The notes under the pieces were generated by a model. It worked only from the letters and a program-made list of their open reading frames with translations. It had not been told where the DNA came from and searched no databases. From Deltaproteobacteria bacterium HGW-Deltaproteobacteria-19 (GTDB lineage Bacteria > Desulfobacterota > Syntrophia > Syntrophales > PHBD01), in assembly GCA_002841865.1 (NCBI GenBank), contig PHBD01000031.1, positions 1 to 33,712 of the forward strand: 33,712 bases of DNA. The letters run 5' to 3'. The translations under genes were made by a program, and so were the position numbers. The stretch's first letter is position 1; the number at the start of each line of letters is the position of its first letter. This document shows, in pieces, positions 7,339 to 15,707 of this stretch.

Positions 7339-7836
7339 ATGACGGATAAGAAGAAACTCATCATCCTGGGACTGGGCAATATCATCACGAAGGATGAAGG
7401 CTTCGGGGTTCACTTTCTCCGCTGGTTCCTGGAGCGCCACCGTCTGCCCGAAGAAGTGGAGGCCGTGGACGGGGGAACCCTGGGATACGTCCTGCTGGGC
7501 CTTTTTGACCGCTGCGAGCGGATGATCGTCATCGATACGATCAAGCTGCCGGATCCGCCGGGATCGATCTACCGGTTCACCCATGAGGAAATGTCCACAT
7601 ATCTGCCACCTCCCACGACGGCCCATGAAGTCAGCTTCTCCGACGTCCTGTGCAAGGCCGAGATGATAGGCGACCTGCCGGAAATCGTTTTCCTGTGCAT
7701 CGTCCCTCATCAGTGGCGGGACATGGGGCTGGAGATGACGGAGGAGATGACGGGGCGGCTGCCGGTGATGGAACGGCTTCTCCTGGAGGAAATGGACGCC
7801 CTGGGCATCCGGACGGAACCGATGCGCGATGCATGA
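7339..7836 (+). CDS. Hydrogenase maturation endopeptidase (HyaD/HupD family)
   Basis: It removes the C-terminal tail of the large subunit once nickel is inserted. The 165 residues begin with the family signature LGLGNIITKDEGFGVH, whose acidic residue is the first nickel ligand. It continues with VDGGTLGYVLL (Asp ligand) and CIVPHQWRDMGLEMT (His ligand). Length is typical. Its end overlaps hypA by eight bases. It follows a terminator and has only a weak ribosome site, so its level may be kept below that of the structural subunits. Its substrate is almost certainly the protein at 4875-6548. Confidence 0.92.
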   Translation: MTDKKKLIILGLGNIITKDEGFGVHFLRWFLERHRLPEEVEAVDGGTLGYVLLGLFDRCERMIVIDTIKLPDPPGSIYRFTHEEMSTYLPPPTTAHEVSFSDVLCKAEMIGDLPEIVFLCIVPHQWRDMGLEMTEEMTGRLPVMERLLLEEMDALGIRTEPMRDA

Positions 7837-8179
7837 ACTGTCCCTCGTTCTATCGCTTCTGGAGATCGTGGAGGAGCAGGCAAGCAGGGCCCCTTTCGAA
7901 AAGGCGGACAGTCTTCTCCTGTCCTTCGGGCGCCTGTCCTGCATCGATCCCCAGGCGCTTCAGTTCGCCTTCTCCGTCCAGGCAAGGGGAACAAGGGCGG
8001 AGGGTGCCGTTCTCCGGTTCGACATCCGGCCGGTGACCATCTACTGCCTGCACTGTGAAAAGGAGCTGTCGCCGCCTTTCTTCACGGGTGCCTGCCCCGC
8101 CTGCGGCGGCGTCGAGGTGGTGCTGACCGGGGGGACGGAGGAGATGAAACTGATCGAAATGGAAGTGGACGGCTGCTGA
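7829..8179 (+). CDS. hypA: Hydrogenase nickel-insertion protein HypA
   Basis: HypA delivers nickel to the large subunit together with HypB. The invariant MHE start supplies the nickel-binding His2. The zinc site is Cys73, Cys76, Cys89 and Cys92 (CLHC and CPAC). Its 116 residues are standard. It overlaps the endopeptidase gene by eight bases, implying coupled translation. It is followed by a 56-base gap and then hypC. Confidence 0.95.
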   Translation: MHELSLVLSLLEIVEEQASRAPFEKADSLLLSFGRLSCIDPQALQFAFSVQARGTRAEGAVLRFDIRPVTIYCLHCEKELSPPFFTGACPACGGVEVVLTGGTEEMKLIEMEVDGC

Positions 8180-8235
8180 AAAAGGGTTGCTCGCAAGGAA
8201 CTAGCCATTCGGCAGTCTGACAGGAGTAAAAAACC

Positions 8236-8466
8236 ATGTGCATCGGCTTTCCCGGGAAGATTCTTTCCATCGACGAGGACAATTTCGCCGTCATCGAGAT
8301 CGGCGGCACGACGCGGGAGGTCTGCCTCGATATTGTGGACGAGCCGGTCCGGCCCGGGGACTACGTCATCTCCCACGCCGGCTATGCCATTCACCGGATC
8401 GACGAAGCTCTGGCGGTGGAAAAGCTGGCGTTCCTCAAGGAACTGATCGATCATGAGATTTATTGA
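8236..8466 (+). CDS. hypC: Hydrogenase assembly chaperone HypC
   Basis: This small chaperone (76 residues) carries the Fe(CN)2CO unit with HypD and hands it to the large-subunit precursor. The essential N-terminal Met-Cys (MCIGFPGKI) and the conserved GDYVISHAGYAIHRID segment are present. CAGGAG lies upstream of the ATG. Its 3' end overlaps hypD by 14 bases, matching the tight HypC-HypD partnership. Confidence 0.95.
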   Translation: MCIGFPGKILSIDEDNFAVIEIGGTTREVCLDIVDEPVRPGDYVISHAGYAIHRIDEALAVEKLAFLKELIDHEIY

Positions 8467-9544
8467 CGAATACCGGGACCCCTCGCTGATCCGTGGGCTT
8501 CTCGCCCGGATCGGGGAGACGGCCGATTCGCTCGCGGACCGGGTTGTCACCCTGATGGAGGTCTGCGGAACCCACACCCAGGCCATCGCCCGCCACGGCC
8601 TGAAGGCCCTCTTCCCCCGGAACCTCCGCCTGATCTCGGGCCCCGGCTGCCCGGTCTGTGTCACCTCCACCGGTGACGTGGATGCGGCCCTCCACCTTGC
8701 CGGCCTGAAGAACGTGACCTTCGCCACCTTCGGCGACATGCTCCGGGTCCCCGGTTCGGGGGGCCGCAGCCTCCAGACGCTTCGGGCCAGCGGCGCCGAC
8801 GTCCGGGTGGTGTCTTCCGCGGCCGACTGCCTCGCCATGGCGGAAGCCGATCCCGCCAGGAACATCGTCTTCATGGGCATCGGCTTCGAGACGACATCTC
8901 CCACGGTGGCCTCCGCGATCCTGGCGGCCCGGAAACGCGGCCTGTCCAATCTGTCCGCCTTCTCCGTCCACAAGGTCGTTCCCCCCGTCCTTCAGGCCCT
9001 TCTGGACGATCCGGCCCTCCACATCGACGGATTTCTCTGCCCGGGCCACGTGAGCACCATCACGGGAACCGCCGCCTACGAGCGGATCCCCGTGTCGGGC
9101 CGGGCGGCGGTCATTACCGGCTTCGAGCCGGCGGATATCCTGGAGGGCGTCCTGATGCTTCTCCGGCAGATCGCGGAGGGGACATTCAGCGTGGAGATCC
9201 AGTACGCCCGGGGGGTGAAGGAGGAAGGAAACGCCCGGGCCAGGGAGATCCTGGAGCGGGTGTTTTGCCCGTCCGATGCCGAGTGGCGGGGCCTGGGAAC
9301 GATCCCCGGCAGCGGCCTTCAGTTCCGGGAGGAATTCGGAGCCTGGGACGCCCGAACCCGGTATCCCATCCCCGAAATGGCCGTGGAAGAGATCAAGGGC
9401 TGCTCCTGCGGGGAGATTCTCCGGGGCGTCCGCACCCCCGAAGAGTGTCCCCTCTTCCGCCGCACCTGCACGCCATCGAAGCCCGTGGGCCCCTGCATGG
9501 TCTCCTCCGAGGGGACCTGCGCGGCGCATTTCAAATATTCCTGA
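8453..9544 (+). CDS. hypD: Hydrogenase Fe-cofactor assembly protein HypD
   Basis: HypD is an iron-sulfur scaffold on which the CN and CO ligands are attached to iron. Family motifs are seen in order: MEVCGTHTQAIARHG, GPGCPVCVTS, GFETTSPT, FSVHKVVPP and CPGHVSTITG. A Cys-rich C-terminus (GCSCGEILRG, ECPLFRRTC, GPCMVSSEGTC) holds the [4Fe-4S] cluster. The 363 residues are typical. It starts inside hypC and is followed by hypB after 16 bases. Confidence 0.95.
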   Translation: MRFIDEYRDPSLIRGLLARIGETADSLADRVVTLMEVCGTHTQAIARHGLKALFPRNLRLISGPGCPVCVTSTGDVDAALHLAGLKNVTFATFGDMLRVPGSGGRSLQTLRASGADVRVVSSAADCLAMAEADPARNIVFMGIGFETTSPTVASAILAARKRGLSNLSAFSVHKVVPPVLQALLDDPALHIDGFLCPGHVSTITGTAAYERIPVSGRAAVITGFEPADILEGVLMLLRQIAEGTFSVEIQYARGVKEEGNARAREILERVFCPSDAEWRGLGTIPGSGLQFREEFGAWDARTRYPIPEMAVEEIKGCSCGEILRGVRTPEECPLFRRTCTPSKPVGPCMVSSEGTCAAHFKYS

Positions 9545-9560
9545 GCAACGGGAGGATTTT

Positions 9561-10220
9561 ATGAAAGTCAGAGTCGTCCAGAACGTCCTCGACGCCAACG
9601 ACCGGATCGCCAACACCAACCGGGCGCTTTTCGACGAAAAAAACCTTTACGTCATGAACCTGATGAGTTCCCCCGGGGCCGGCAAGACCACCCTGGTGGA
9701 GCGGACCATCCTGGCCCTCCGGGAGCGGTTCCGGATCTCCGTGATCGAGGGAGACATCCAGGACACCTGTGACGCGGACCGCGTGGCCGCCCTGGGGATC
9801 CCTGCGGTACAGATCAACACCGGCGGGGGCTGCCACCTGGACGGCAACATGGTTCGGGAGGCCCTGGCGGACCTGAATCTCGACGAGACGGACCTTCTCA
9901 TCGTGGAAAACGTCGGCAACCTCGTCTGCCCGGCGGAATTCCGGATCGGGGAAAACGACAAGGTCATGATCCTCAGCGTCCCGGAAGGCGCCGACAAGCC
10001 CGCCAAGTACCCCCTGATGTTCCAAGAGGCCTCCGTTCTGCTCATCAACAAGATCGATCTCCTCCCCTACGTCGATTTCGACCTCGCCAAGGCCCGCCGG
10101 GACGCCCAGGCCATCCATCCCGGGATCGAGATCTTCGAGGTCTCCTGCAAAACCGGGCAAGGCCTCGAGGGGTGGATTGCGTGGCTCACCCGAAGAATGG
10201 AGACCCGGCGAACGGGATGA
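9561..10220 (+). CDS. hypB: Hydrogenase nickel-incorporation GTPase HypB
   Basis: This GTPase drives nickel delivery with HypA. The P-loop SSPGAGKTT is at residues 36-44. The metal-site segment GGGCHLDGNM, GTPase elements IVENVGNL and NKIDLL, and SCKTGQGL follow. There is no His-rich N-terminal nickel-storage stretch, so this is the short form (220 residues). The start at 9561 is chosen for GGGAGG six bases upstream; a longer frame from 9276 runs through hypD in another phase and is not real. The last four bases overlap hypF (ATGA). Confidence 0.95.
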   Translation: MKVRVVQNVLDANDRIANTNRALFDEKNLYVMNLMSSPGAGKTTLVERTILALRERFRISVIEGDIQDTCDADRVAALGIPAVQINTGGGCHLDGNMVREALADLNLDETDLLIVENVGNLVCPAEFRIGENDKVMILSVPEGADKPAKYPLMFQEASVLLINKIDLLPYVDFDLAKARRDAQAIHPGIEIFEVSCKTGQGLEGWIAWLTRRMETRRTG

Positions 10221-12547
10221 TAGGTCCGATGCCCGGCAAAAGCGCCGCCCCGGCACCCGCAACCATACGCCTCGCCTACCGTTTCACCGGCATTGTCCAG
10301 GGTGTGGGCTTTCGTCCCTTCCTCTACCGCCTGGCGAGGGAACGGTCCCTGGCGGGATTTGTCCAGAATCGCACCGACGGGGTGATCGCCGAGGTGGAAG
10401 GATCGCCGGAGGCAGTCCGCCGATTCGGCGAGGACGCCCTCGGGACGCTGCCCCCGCTGGCGGACGTTACCTCCGTCACATCCAGGGAAGTTATCCCCCT
10501 GGGAGACCCGGACTTCCGGATCGCTCCCAGTGCGGATGCGGGGCGGGCGGAGGTCCGCCTGTCACCAGACGTGGCCCCCTGCCCAGCCTGCCTGGCGGAG
10601 ATGGACGACCCGGAGGACCGGCGGTACCGCTATCCCTTCATCAACTGCACCGACTGCGGCCCGCGGCTGACCATCATCCGGGACATTCCCTACGACCGGG
10701 AAAACACATCCATGGCCTGTTTTCCCCTCTGCCCCTCCTGCCGCCGGGAATACGAGGATCCCCTGGACCGCCGATTCCACGCAGAGCCCAACGCCTGCAC
10801 CACTTGCGGGCCGACCCTCCGGCTCCTGGACGGCGAGGGAAATCCCGTTGCCTCCGGGAGCGAAATCGAGCGGGCCATCGACCTTCTGAAGGATGGCCGT
10901 ATCCTCGCCGTGAAAGGGCTGGGGGGATTTCATCTGGGTGTCGACGGGAAAAACGAGGAAGCCGTCGCCCGGCTCCGGCTTAGAAAATACCGCGAGGAGA
11001 AGCCTCTGGCGATCCTCGTCCGGGACCTCATGGAGGCCCGCCGGCTGGCGGACCTGAGACCGGAGGAAGAAAGGCTTCTCACCTCCCCCGAACGGCCCAT
11101 CGTCCTGGTCCGGAAGCACCCGGACATCCCCCTGGCGCCGTCGGTGGCGCCGGGCATGGCCACCCTGGGGATCATGCTCCCCTCCACACCCCTGCAGCAC
11201 CTGCTCCTGAAGGGGGATTTTCCGGCCCTGGTCATGACCAGCGGCAACCAGACCGACGAACCCATCTGCATCGGCAACCGGGAGGCCCTGGCGCGACTCC
11301 GGGGAATCGCCGATTTCTTCCTCGTCCACGACCGGGACATCCTGGTCCGGTGCGACGACTCCATCGCGATGGTCGCCGCCGGCGGACCCGCCGTCCAGCG
11401 GCGCGCCCGGGGTTACGCTCCCCGGGCCGTGGCGCTCCGGAGGAGATACCCCTCCGTCCTGGCCCTGGGCCCCCAGGTCAAGGCCACCGTCTGCATCATC
11501 CGTGAAGACGCCGCCTTCCTGAGCCCCCACATCGGCGACCTGGAAACGCCCCAGGCGAGGGATTTTCACGAAGAGAGCGTCGCTCTCGTCCGGCGGATCA
11601 CCGAATCCGATCCGGACCGGATCGCCTGCGACCTCCATCCCGGGTACCACACGTCCCGCATCGCCGCCGGCCTGACGGACCGGCAGGTCTATCGGGTCCA
11701 GCACCATCACGCCCACATCGTGAGCTGCCTGGCGGAAAACCGCGCCGGGGGCCCCGTGATCGGCCTTGCCATGGACGGCACGGGATACGGAGTCGACGGC
11801 CAGGCCTGGGGAGGCGAGTTCCTGGTGGCCACGGAGACGGACTTTACCCGCGCCGGGCACCTGAAGCCCTTCTCCCTGCCCGGGGGCGAAAAGGCGATCC
11901 GGGAGCCCTGGCGCACCGCCGTGAGCCTGCTGAGGGAGGCTTTCGGATCCTCCTGGCCCGAGGCGGCCCGGCGGGCCGGCATCCTGCCGGAAGACACATC
12001 AACGGACCTGCTGGAGCGGATCATGGACAGCGGCCTCGCCGGCCTCAAGACGACCAGTCTCGGCCGGGTCTTCGACGGCGTTTCGGCCCTTCTGGGACCC
12101 CGCTATCGGGTCAGCTTCGAGGGTCAGGCGGCGATGGAACTGGAGGCCCTGGCCGGCTCCGCGGAAGGGCGGCTTCTTCCCTTCACAATCGGGGAAGACA
12201 ACGGCACCTATGTCCTGGATCTCTTCCCGGCGGTCCGGGCGCTGGCGGACCTTCTTCCTTGGGGAGAAAGCCCGACGGCGCTGGCGGCGGCGTTTCACCG
12301 CACCCTGGCCGTGTCCTTTACGGCCCTGGCCGACCGCATCCGTGAAACAACCGGACTGAACACGGCGGCCCTGAGCGGCGGGTGCTTCCAGAACCGCCGG
12401 CTCCTGGAGGAAACGACGGCATCCCTTGAAGGGGCGGGCTTCGAGGTCCTGCGTCACCGCCTGGCACCGGCCAACGACGGCGGCATTGCCCTCGGACAGG
12501 CCGTCATCGCCGCTGCACAAGCCCTGAACGAAGCAGAACAGAAATAA
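10217..12547 (+). CDS. hypF: Carbamoyltransferase HypF
   Basis: HypF turns carbamoyl phosphate into the carbamoyl group that HypE dehydrates to the cyanide ligands. Domains in order are: acylphosphatase (GVGFRPF at 29-35), two zinc-finger pairs (CPAC...CTDC and CPSC...CTTC), a YrdC-like domain (KGLGGFHLGVD, LRKYREEKPLAILV), and a Kae1-like carbamoyltransferase domain with HHHAHI near residue 496 and LSGGCFQN near the end. The ATGA overlap with hypB fixes the start at 10217 (776 residues). An earlier in-frame ATG at 10172 would overlap hypB by 49 bases. Confidence 0.95.
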   Translation: MIGPMPGKSAAPAPATIRLAYRFTGIVQGVGFRPFLYRLARERSLAGFVQNRTDGVIAEVEGSPEAVRRFGEDALGTLPPLADVTSVTSREVIPLGDPDFRIAPSADAGRAEVRLSPDVAPCPACLAEMDDPEDRRYRYPFINCTDCGPRLTIIRDIPYDRENTSMACFPLCPSCRREYEDPLDRRFHAEPNACTTCGPTLRLLDGEGNPVASGSEIERAIDLLKDGRILAVKGLGGFHLGVDGKNEEAVARLRLRKYREEKPLAILVRDLMEARRLADLRPEEERLLTSPERPIVLVRKHPDIPLAPSVAPGMATLGIMLPSTPLQHLLLKGDFPALVMTSGNQTDEPICIGNREALARLRGIADFFLVHDRDILVRCDDSIAMVAAGGPAVQRRARGYAPRAVALRRRYPSVLALGPQVKATVCIIREDAAFLSPHIGDLETPQARDFHEESVALVRRITESDPDRIACDLHPGYHTSRIAAGLTDRQVYRVQHHHAHIVSCLAENRAGGPVIGLAMDGTGYGVDGQAWGGEFLVATETDFTRAGHLKPFSLPGGEKAIREPWRTAVSLLREAFGSSWPEAARRAGILPEDTSTDLLERIMDSGLAGLKTTSLGRVFDGVSALLGPRYRVSFEGQAAMELEALAGSAEGRLLPFTIGEDNGTYVLDLFPAVRALADLLPWGESPTALAAAFHRTLAVSFTALADRIRETTGLNTAALSGGCFQNRRLLEETTASLEGAGFEVLRHRLAPANDGGIALGQAVIAAAQALNEAEQK

Positions 12548-12567
12548 ACATCACGGAGGCACGAAAC

Positions 12568-13578
12568 ATGAGCAACGACCGGATCCTGCTGGAGCACGGC
12601 GGGGGCGGCCTGCTGTCGCACGAACTGATCGCCGAACGGTTCGTTCCCCTCTTCCGGAACCCCTGGCTGGAAAAACTGGAAGACAGCGCCGTCGCCGAGA
12701 TCGATGGATCGAGGATCTGCCTGACGACCGACTCCTACGTGGTCCAGCCGCCCTTCTTTCCCGGCGGCGACATCGGCTCCCTCGCCGTTCACGGCACCGT
12801 GAACGACCTGGCCGTCTGCGGCGCAACGCCCCTGTTCCTGAGCGCCGCCTATATCCTGGAGGAGGGTTTCCCCCTGGCGGACCTGGACCGGATCGTCCGC
12901 TCCATGGCGGAAGCCGCCGAAAAGGCCGGGGTCCGGATCGTCACCGGGGACACCAAGGTCGTTCCCCGGGGCGCTGCCGACGGAATCTTTATCAACACCT
13001 CCGGGATCGGCATCGTCCGTTATCCGGGCCCCCTCTCGGTCCGGAGCATTGCCCCGGGTGACGCCGTAATCCTGAGCGGGTTTCTCGGCGACCACGGAAC
13101 GGCGGTCCTCAGCGCCCGCCAGGACCTGGGGCTCCGCACGGCGATCCTGTCCGACTCGGCGCCCCTGAACGGACTCGTCGCGGCGGCCCTTGACACCAGC
13201 CTGCGGGTCCACTGCATGCGCGACGCCACCCGGGGCGGACTGGGGGCCATCCTGGCGGAGATTGCTACCCAGTCGGAGCTGGAGATCACAATCGACGAGA
13301 AGAGCATCCCCGTCCGTGAGGAGGTCCGCGGCGTTTGCGAAATCCTCGGGCTGGACCCTCTCTTCCTGGCGAATGAAGGGAAAATGGCCCTTTTCTGCCC
13401 TGCGGAAGAGGCGGATATCGTCCTGAAGGCCATGAAGGAACATCCCCTGGGCCGGGACGCTGTGCTCATCGGGGCCGTCGGGAACACACGGAAGGGCCGG
13501 CTGATCCTGCGCACCGCCATTGGCGGCTCCCGGGTCATCGACCTTCCCACGGGTGAGTTGGTCCCCAGAATCTGCTGA
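12568..13578 (+). CDS. hypE: Hydrogenase maturation dehydratase HypE
   Basis: HypE accepts the carbamoyl group from HypF on its C-terminal Cys and dehydrates it with ATP to thiocyanate, the cyanide donor. The conserved C-terminal PRIC ends the protein, leaving the required terminal Cys. PurM/AIR-synthase-like motifs include LEHGGGG, TTDSYVVQPPFFPGGDIG, VHGTVNDLAVCGA, GDTKVVPRG and RDATRGGLG. Its 336 residues are normal. ACGGAGG precedes the ATG, 20 bases after hypF. It is the last gene of the maturation run before nikR. Confidence 0.96.
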   Translation: MSNDRILLEHGGGGLLSHELIAERFVPLFRNPWLEKLEDSAVAEIDGSRICLTTDSYVVQPPFFPGGDIGSLAVHGTVNDLAVCGATPLFLSAAYILEEGFPLADLDRIVRSMAEAAEKAGVRIVTGDTKVVPRGAADGIFINTSGIGIVRYPGPLSVRSIAPGDAVILSGFLGDHGTAVLSARQDLGLRTAILSDSAPLNGLVAAALDTSLRVHCMRDATRGGLGAILAEIATQSELEITIDEKSIPVREEVRGVCEILGLDPLFLANEGKMALFCPAEEADIVLKAMKEHPLGRDAVLIGAVGNTRKGRLILRTAIGGSRVIDLPTGELVPRIC

Positions 13579-13658
13579 AATCCGCTCTCCTGTAAAATCG
13601 GCCCGGCCGGGAAATCGCCGCCGGAGGAACATTGCCACCAGCAGCATCTTGAAGCGAG

Positions 13659-13688
13659 TTGACATGACGGTTGCTCTCCTGCTAAATA
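13659..13688 (+). promoter_or_regulatory. Candidate sigma70-type promoter for nikR
   Basis: TTGACA (13659-13664) is perfect to consensus and is followed after 18 bases by TAAATA (13683-13688), or after 17 by CTAAAT. The nikR ATG is 32 bases further on with AGGAGGG upstream. No GTATGA-type NikR operator was seen in the 141-base gap. Confidence 0.5.
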
Positions 13689-13719
13689 GTTCATGAATCC
13701 CCTACAGGAGGGTAACTGA

Positions 13720-14136
13720 ATGTCTGAACTGGTGCGCTTCGGCGTTTCCCTCGAAAAGAGCCTCCTCGACAAGTTCGACCGCCTGATCCGGGAGCGACGT
13801 TATACCAACCGCTCCGAGGCCCTGCGGGACCTGATCCGCCAGGAACTGGTCAAAAAGACCTGGTCGGAAGACCTTGAGGTGGCCGGTGCCATTACGTTTA
13901 TCTTTGACCACCACCAGCGGGACCTCCTGAACCGCATCACCGATATCCAGCACGATTACCAGAAACTCATCATCTCCACCCAGCACGTCCACCTGGACCA
14001 CGACAACTGCCTGGAGATCGTCGCCGTCCGTGGGAAAGCCGGCAGGATCCAGGACCTGACGGACAGCCTGAAGGCCATCCGGGGGGTGCGCCACTGTTCC
14101 CTCTCCATGTCCAGCGCCGGCAAGGACGTCCGGTAA
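13720..14136 (+). CDS. nikR: Nickel-responsive transcriptional regulator NikR
   Basis: This ribbon-helix-helix repressor binds DNA when loaded with nickel. The N-terminal RHH domain (about 1-45) contains RFGVSLEKSLLDKFD and YTNRSEALRDLIR. The C-terminal ACT-like nickel domain keeps all four high-affinity ligands at His78, His89, His91 and Cys97, each offset by two from the E. coli numbering. The 138 residues are typical. An excellent AGGAGGG precedes the ATG, and a separate promoter is likely. Its place after the hyp genes suggests control of nickel uptake or hydrogenase genes, but no nik transporter is in the window. Confidence 0.95.
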   Translation: MSELVRFGVSLEKSLLDKFDRLIRERRYTNRSEALRDLIRQELVKKTWSEDLEVAGAITFIFDHHQRDLLNRITDIQHDYQKLIISTQHVHLDHDNCLEIVAVRGKAGRIQDLTDSLKAIRGVRHCSLSMSSAGKDVR

Positions 14137-14171
14137 CGAGAGGCAACAACACGAGAAGACAGGATGAGACC

Positions 14172-14690
14172 ATGAATCCGGCAAGATTCCAGAGAATCAT
14201 GCATTGTTTTTCCATCCTGCTGGCTCCGGCAATTGTCCTGCTCATGCTGTGGCCGGCCGCCGCCACCGGAACCGATTTTTACCAGTGGACAGACGAAAAC
14301 GGCGTTCTCCAGATCTCCAACATGCCCCCGGAGGAAACCCCGAAGAAACAGCGGCGGGTGAAGACCACCCGTCTCCAGGATCCGGGCTCTACACCCGCGA
14401 TCGTCAACGGAACGGCCGCCTCCGGGCCGGTCCCCGGATCCGCCCCGATCGGTAAAACGCCCGAGGTCCGTCCGACTTCGGCGACCGGCGACCCGGGAAA
14501 AACAGCCGTACCGGCTCTCAGGACGTCCGGAGGGAGTTCTTCAACGACGGGAGCATCATCCGCCTCTCAAACGGCATCCGACACAAAAACCTCCTCGGAA
14601 CCCTTCCGGTCATCCCAGCCTCCCCCCGATAACGTCGGGCAGGATAGCGGAAGCACCGTCAAAAGCACTGCGAGCCCCAGGTATCAATAA
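14172..14690 (+). CDS. Exported DUF4124 domain protein with Ser/Thr/Pro-rich tail
   Basis: A signal peptide (hydrophobic core about residues 12-28, ending AAATG) is followed by a DUF4124 domain, seen as FYQWTDENGVLQISNMPPEE. Residues from about 70 to 172 are low in complexity and rich in Ser, Thr, Pro, Gly and Ala, so the tail is probably unstructured. The DUF4124 function is unknown; such proteins are envelope-located. It begins 36 bases after nikR with AGGATGA upstream, so it may be co-transcribed, but nothing ties it to hydrogenase function. Confidence 0.8.
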   Translation: MNPARFQRIMHCFSILLAPAIVLLMLWPAAATGTDFYQWTDENGVLQISNMPPEETPKKQRRVKTTRLQDPGSTPAIVNGTAASGPVPGSAPIGKTPEVRPTSATGDPGKTAVPALRTSGGSSSTTGASSASQTASDTKTSSEPFRSSQPPPDNVGQDSGSTVKSTASPRYQ

Positions 14691-14901
14691 CCTGAAGCCC
14701 GGGTCTCTTTGACGTCCCCTCCCCTCATGTCGGTTGGACGCATGCAATCCTTGCCCGGCTTGCCATGCGCAGGAAATGCATGGAAACGGCTTGCGTTCTC
14801 ATCCGGATGCGAGTATCATTCTCGGCGTTTGGATTCCCCAAGGGAGTTCCGTTTCTTTCACAGATCAAGTTGGGTACAGACAGTGTTGAGGTGCAAGGTA
14901 G
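14691..14901 (+). other. Non-coding stretch before the cold-shock gene
   Basis: No convincing coding frame is seen here; a frame from 14709 into the cold-shock gene reads as unrelated sequence until the true start at 14994. The region holds a likely promoter (14791-14819). From there an untranslated leader of about 165 bases runs into the terminator-like hairpin at 14902. Confidence 0.5.
14791..14819 (+). promoter_or_regulatory. Candidate promoter for the cold-shock leader RNA
   Basis: TTGCGT (14791-14796), 17 bases and TATCAT (14814-14819) form the best promoter-like pair in this gap. The -10 box matches 5 of 6 and the -35 box only 3 of 6. Transcription would start near 14827, giving a long 5' leader, as is common for cold-shock genes. 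Confidence 0.4.
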
Positions 14902-14947
14902 ACCGCCGCGGACCCCAAGGGTCTCGGCGGTTTTTCTTTCTGCCGAG
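14902..14947 (+). terminator. Intrinsic terminator in the cold-shock gene leader, with overlapping alternative hairpin
   Basis: ACCGCCG (14902-14908) pairs with CGGCGGT (14925-14931) and GACCC (14911-14915) with GGGTC (14919-14923). A T-rich run TTTTTCTTT follows. CTCGGC (14923-14928) can instead pair with GCCGAG (14942-14947), which would break the terminator stem. The gene's ATG is about 50 bases beyond, so this is either an attenuator or the end of a roughly 110-base small RNA. Confidence 0.65.
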
Positions 14948-14993
14948 GTCACTATCCGACTTTGACAATTCCGGGAAAGGAGGAAGTCAGACC

Positions 14994-15194
14994 ATGCCAG
15001 AAGGGAAAGTGAAGTGGTTCAACGAAAAGAAAGGCTTCGGGTTCATCCAGACGGACGAGGGGGAAGATATTTTCGTTCACTTCAGCGCCATCCAGGATAG
15101 CGGATTCAAGACCCTGCAGGAAGGACAGCGGGTCTCGTTCGACATTGAGAAGGGCCGCAAGGGCCTCGCGGCGGCCAACGTCAAAGCCCTGTAA
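14994..15194 (+). CDS. CspA-family cold-shock protein
   Basis: A 66-residue single cold-shock domain that binds single-stranded RNA and DNA and acts as an RNA chaperone. It shows [15 protein letters not shown] (RNP1, KGFGFI) and DIFVHFSAI (RNP2). The length is the family norm. The start is set by AAAGGAGGAAG upstream and by the family start MxxGxVKWFN. An in-frame extension back to 14709 has no family similarity. A terminator lies upstream in its leader and another downstream, so expression may be controlled in the RNA. Confidence 0.95.
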   Translation: MPEGKVKWFNEKKGFGFIQTDEGEDIFVHFSAIQDSGFKTLQEGQRVSFDIEKGRKGLAAANVKAL

Positions 15195-15208
15195 TGCCAG
15201 ATTCCGGA

Positions 15209-15246
15209 AGAGGCGCATCCACATTTTGGCAGGAACGCCTCTTTTT
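15209..15246 (+). terminator. Terminator after the cold-shock gene
   Basis: AGAGGCG (15209-15215) pairs with CGCCTCT (15236-15242) and a run of T follows (to 15246). The loop is about 20 bases, so the hairpin is moderate. It separates the cold-shock and RRM genes. Confidence 0.6.
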
Positions 15247-15283
15247 ACGTTATAGGGCTGGTACCCATGAAAGGGGAAATCGC

Positions 15284-15646
15284 ATGAGCAAAAAACTGTA
15301 TGTAGGAAACCTGACGCAGAACGTCACGGAGGATGATCTGAAGTCCAACTTCGGAGAGGTTGGGAAAATCGTCTCCATAACGATCATCAAGGATCGGTAC
15401 ACAGGATACTCGAAGGGCTTCGGTTTTGTGGAGATGGAGACGCCGGAGGAAGCCAAGGAAGCCATCGTCCGTTTCAACGGCGGCCAGCTCGACGGGAAAA
15501 CACTGACCGTCAGCGAGGCCAAACCGAGGAAGGATGAAGGCGGAGGAAGGCCGGGTGGCGGCGGCTATCGTGGCGGCGGACGACCGGGTGGCGGCGGCGG
15601 CGGTTACCGCGGCGGCGGTGGCGGCGGCGGACGCGGCCGTTATTGA
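15284..15646 (+). CDS. RRM RNA-binding protein with glycine-rich tail
   Basis: One RNA recognition motif covers residues 3-80, with RNP2 LYVGNL (5-10) and RNP1 KGFGFVEM (44-51). A Gly/Arg/Tyr tail (86-120) is built of GGGYRGGG-like repeats. This matches the small bacterial RRM proteins found in cyanobacteria and Desulfobacterota, which are often cold-induced. The start is chosen for AAAGGGG upstream and the family start MSKKLYVGNL; the frame extends back to 15194 without similarity. It directly follows the cold-shock gene, so a joint role in RNA handling under stress is likely but not proven. Confidence 0.93.
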   Translation: MSKKLYVGNLTQNVTEDDLKSNFGEVGKIVSITIIKDRYTGYSKGFGFVEMETPEEAKEAIVRFNGGQLDGKTLTVSEAKPRKDEGGGRPGGGGYRGGGRPGGGGGGYRGGGGGGGRGRY

Positions 15647-15681
15647 TCCTGCGCAGCAGTCCCATGTTCGACCAGACATCG

Positions 15682-15707
15682 AAGGCGGCCCCCAGGCCGC
15701 CTTTTTT
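15682..15707 (+). terminator. Strong intrinsic terminator after the RRM gene
   Basis: AAGGCGGCC (15682-15690) pairs perfectly with GGCCGCCTT (15695-15703) around a 4-base loop, followed by TTTTTT. It ends the RRM transcript 36 bases after the stop. Confidence 0.9.

Noticed and set aside
14709-14993. Long N-terminal extension of the cold-shock protein
   Set aside because: Cold-shock proteins are about 66-70 residues; the ribosome site and family start are at 14994, and the extension spans a terminator.
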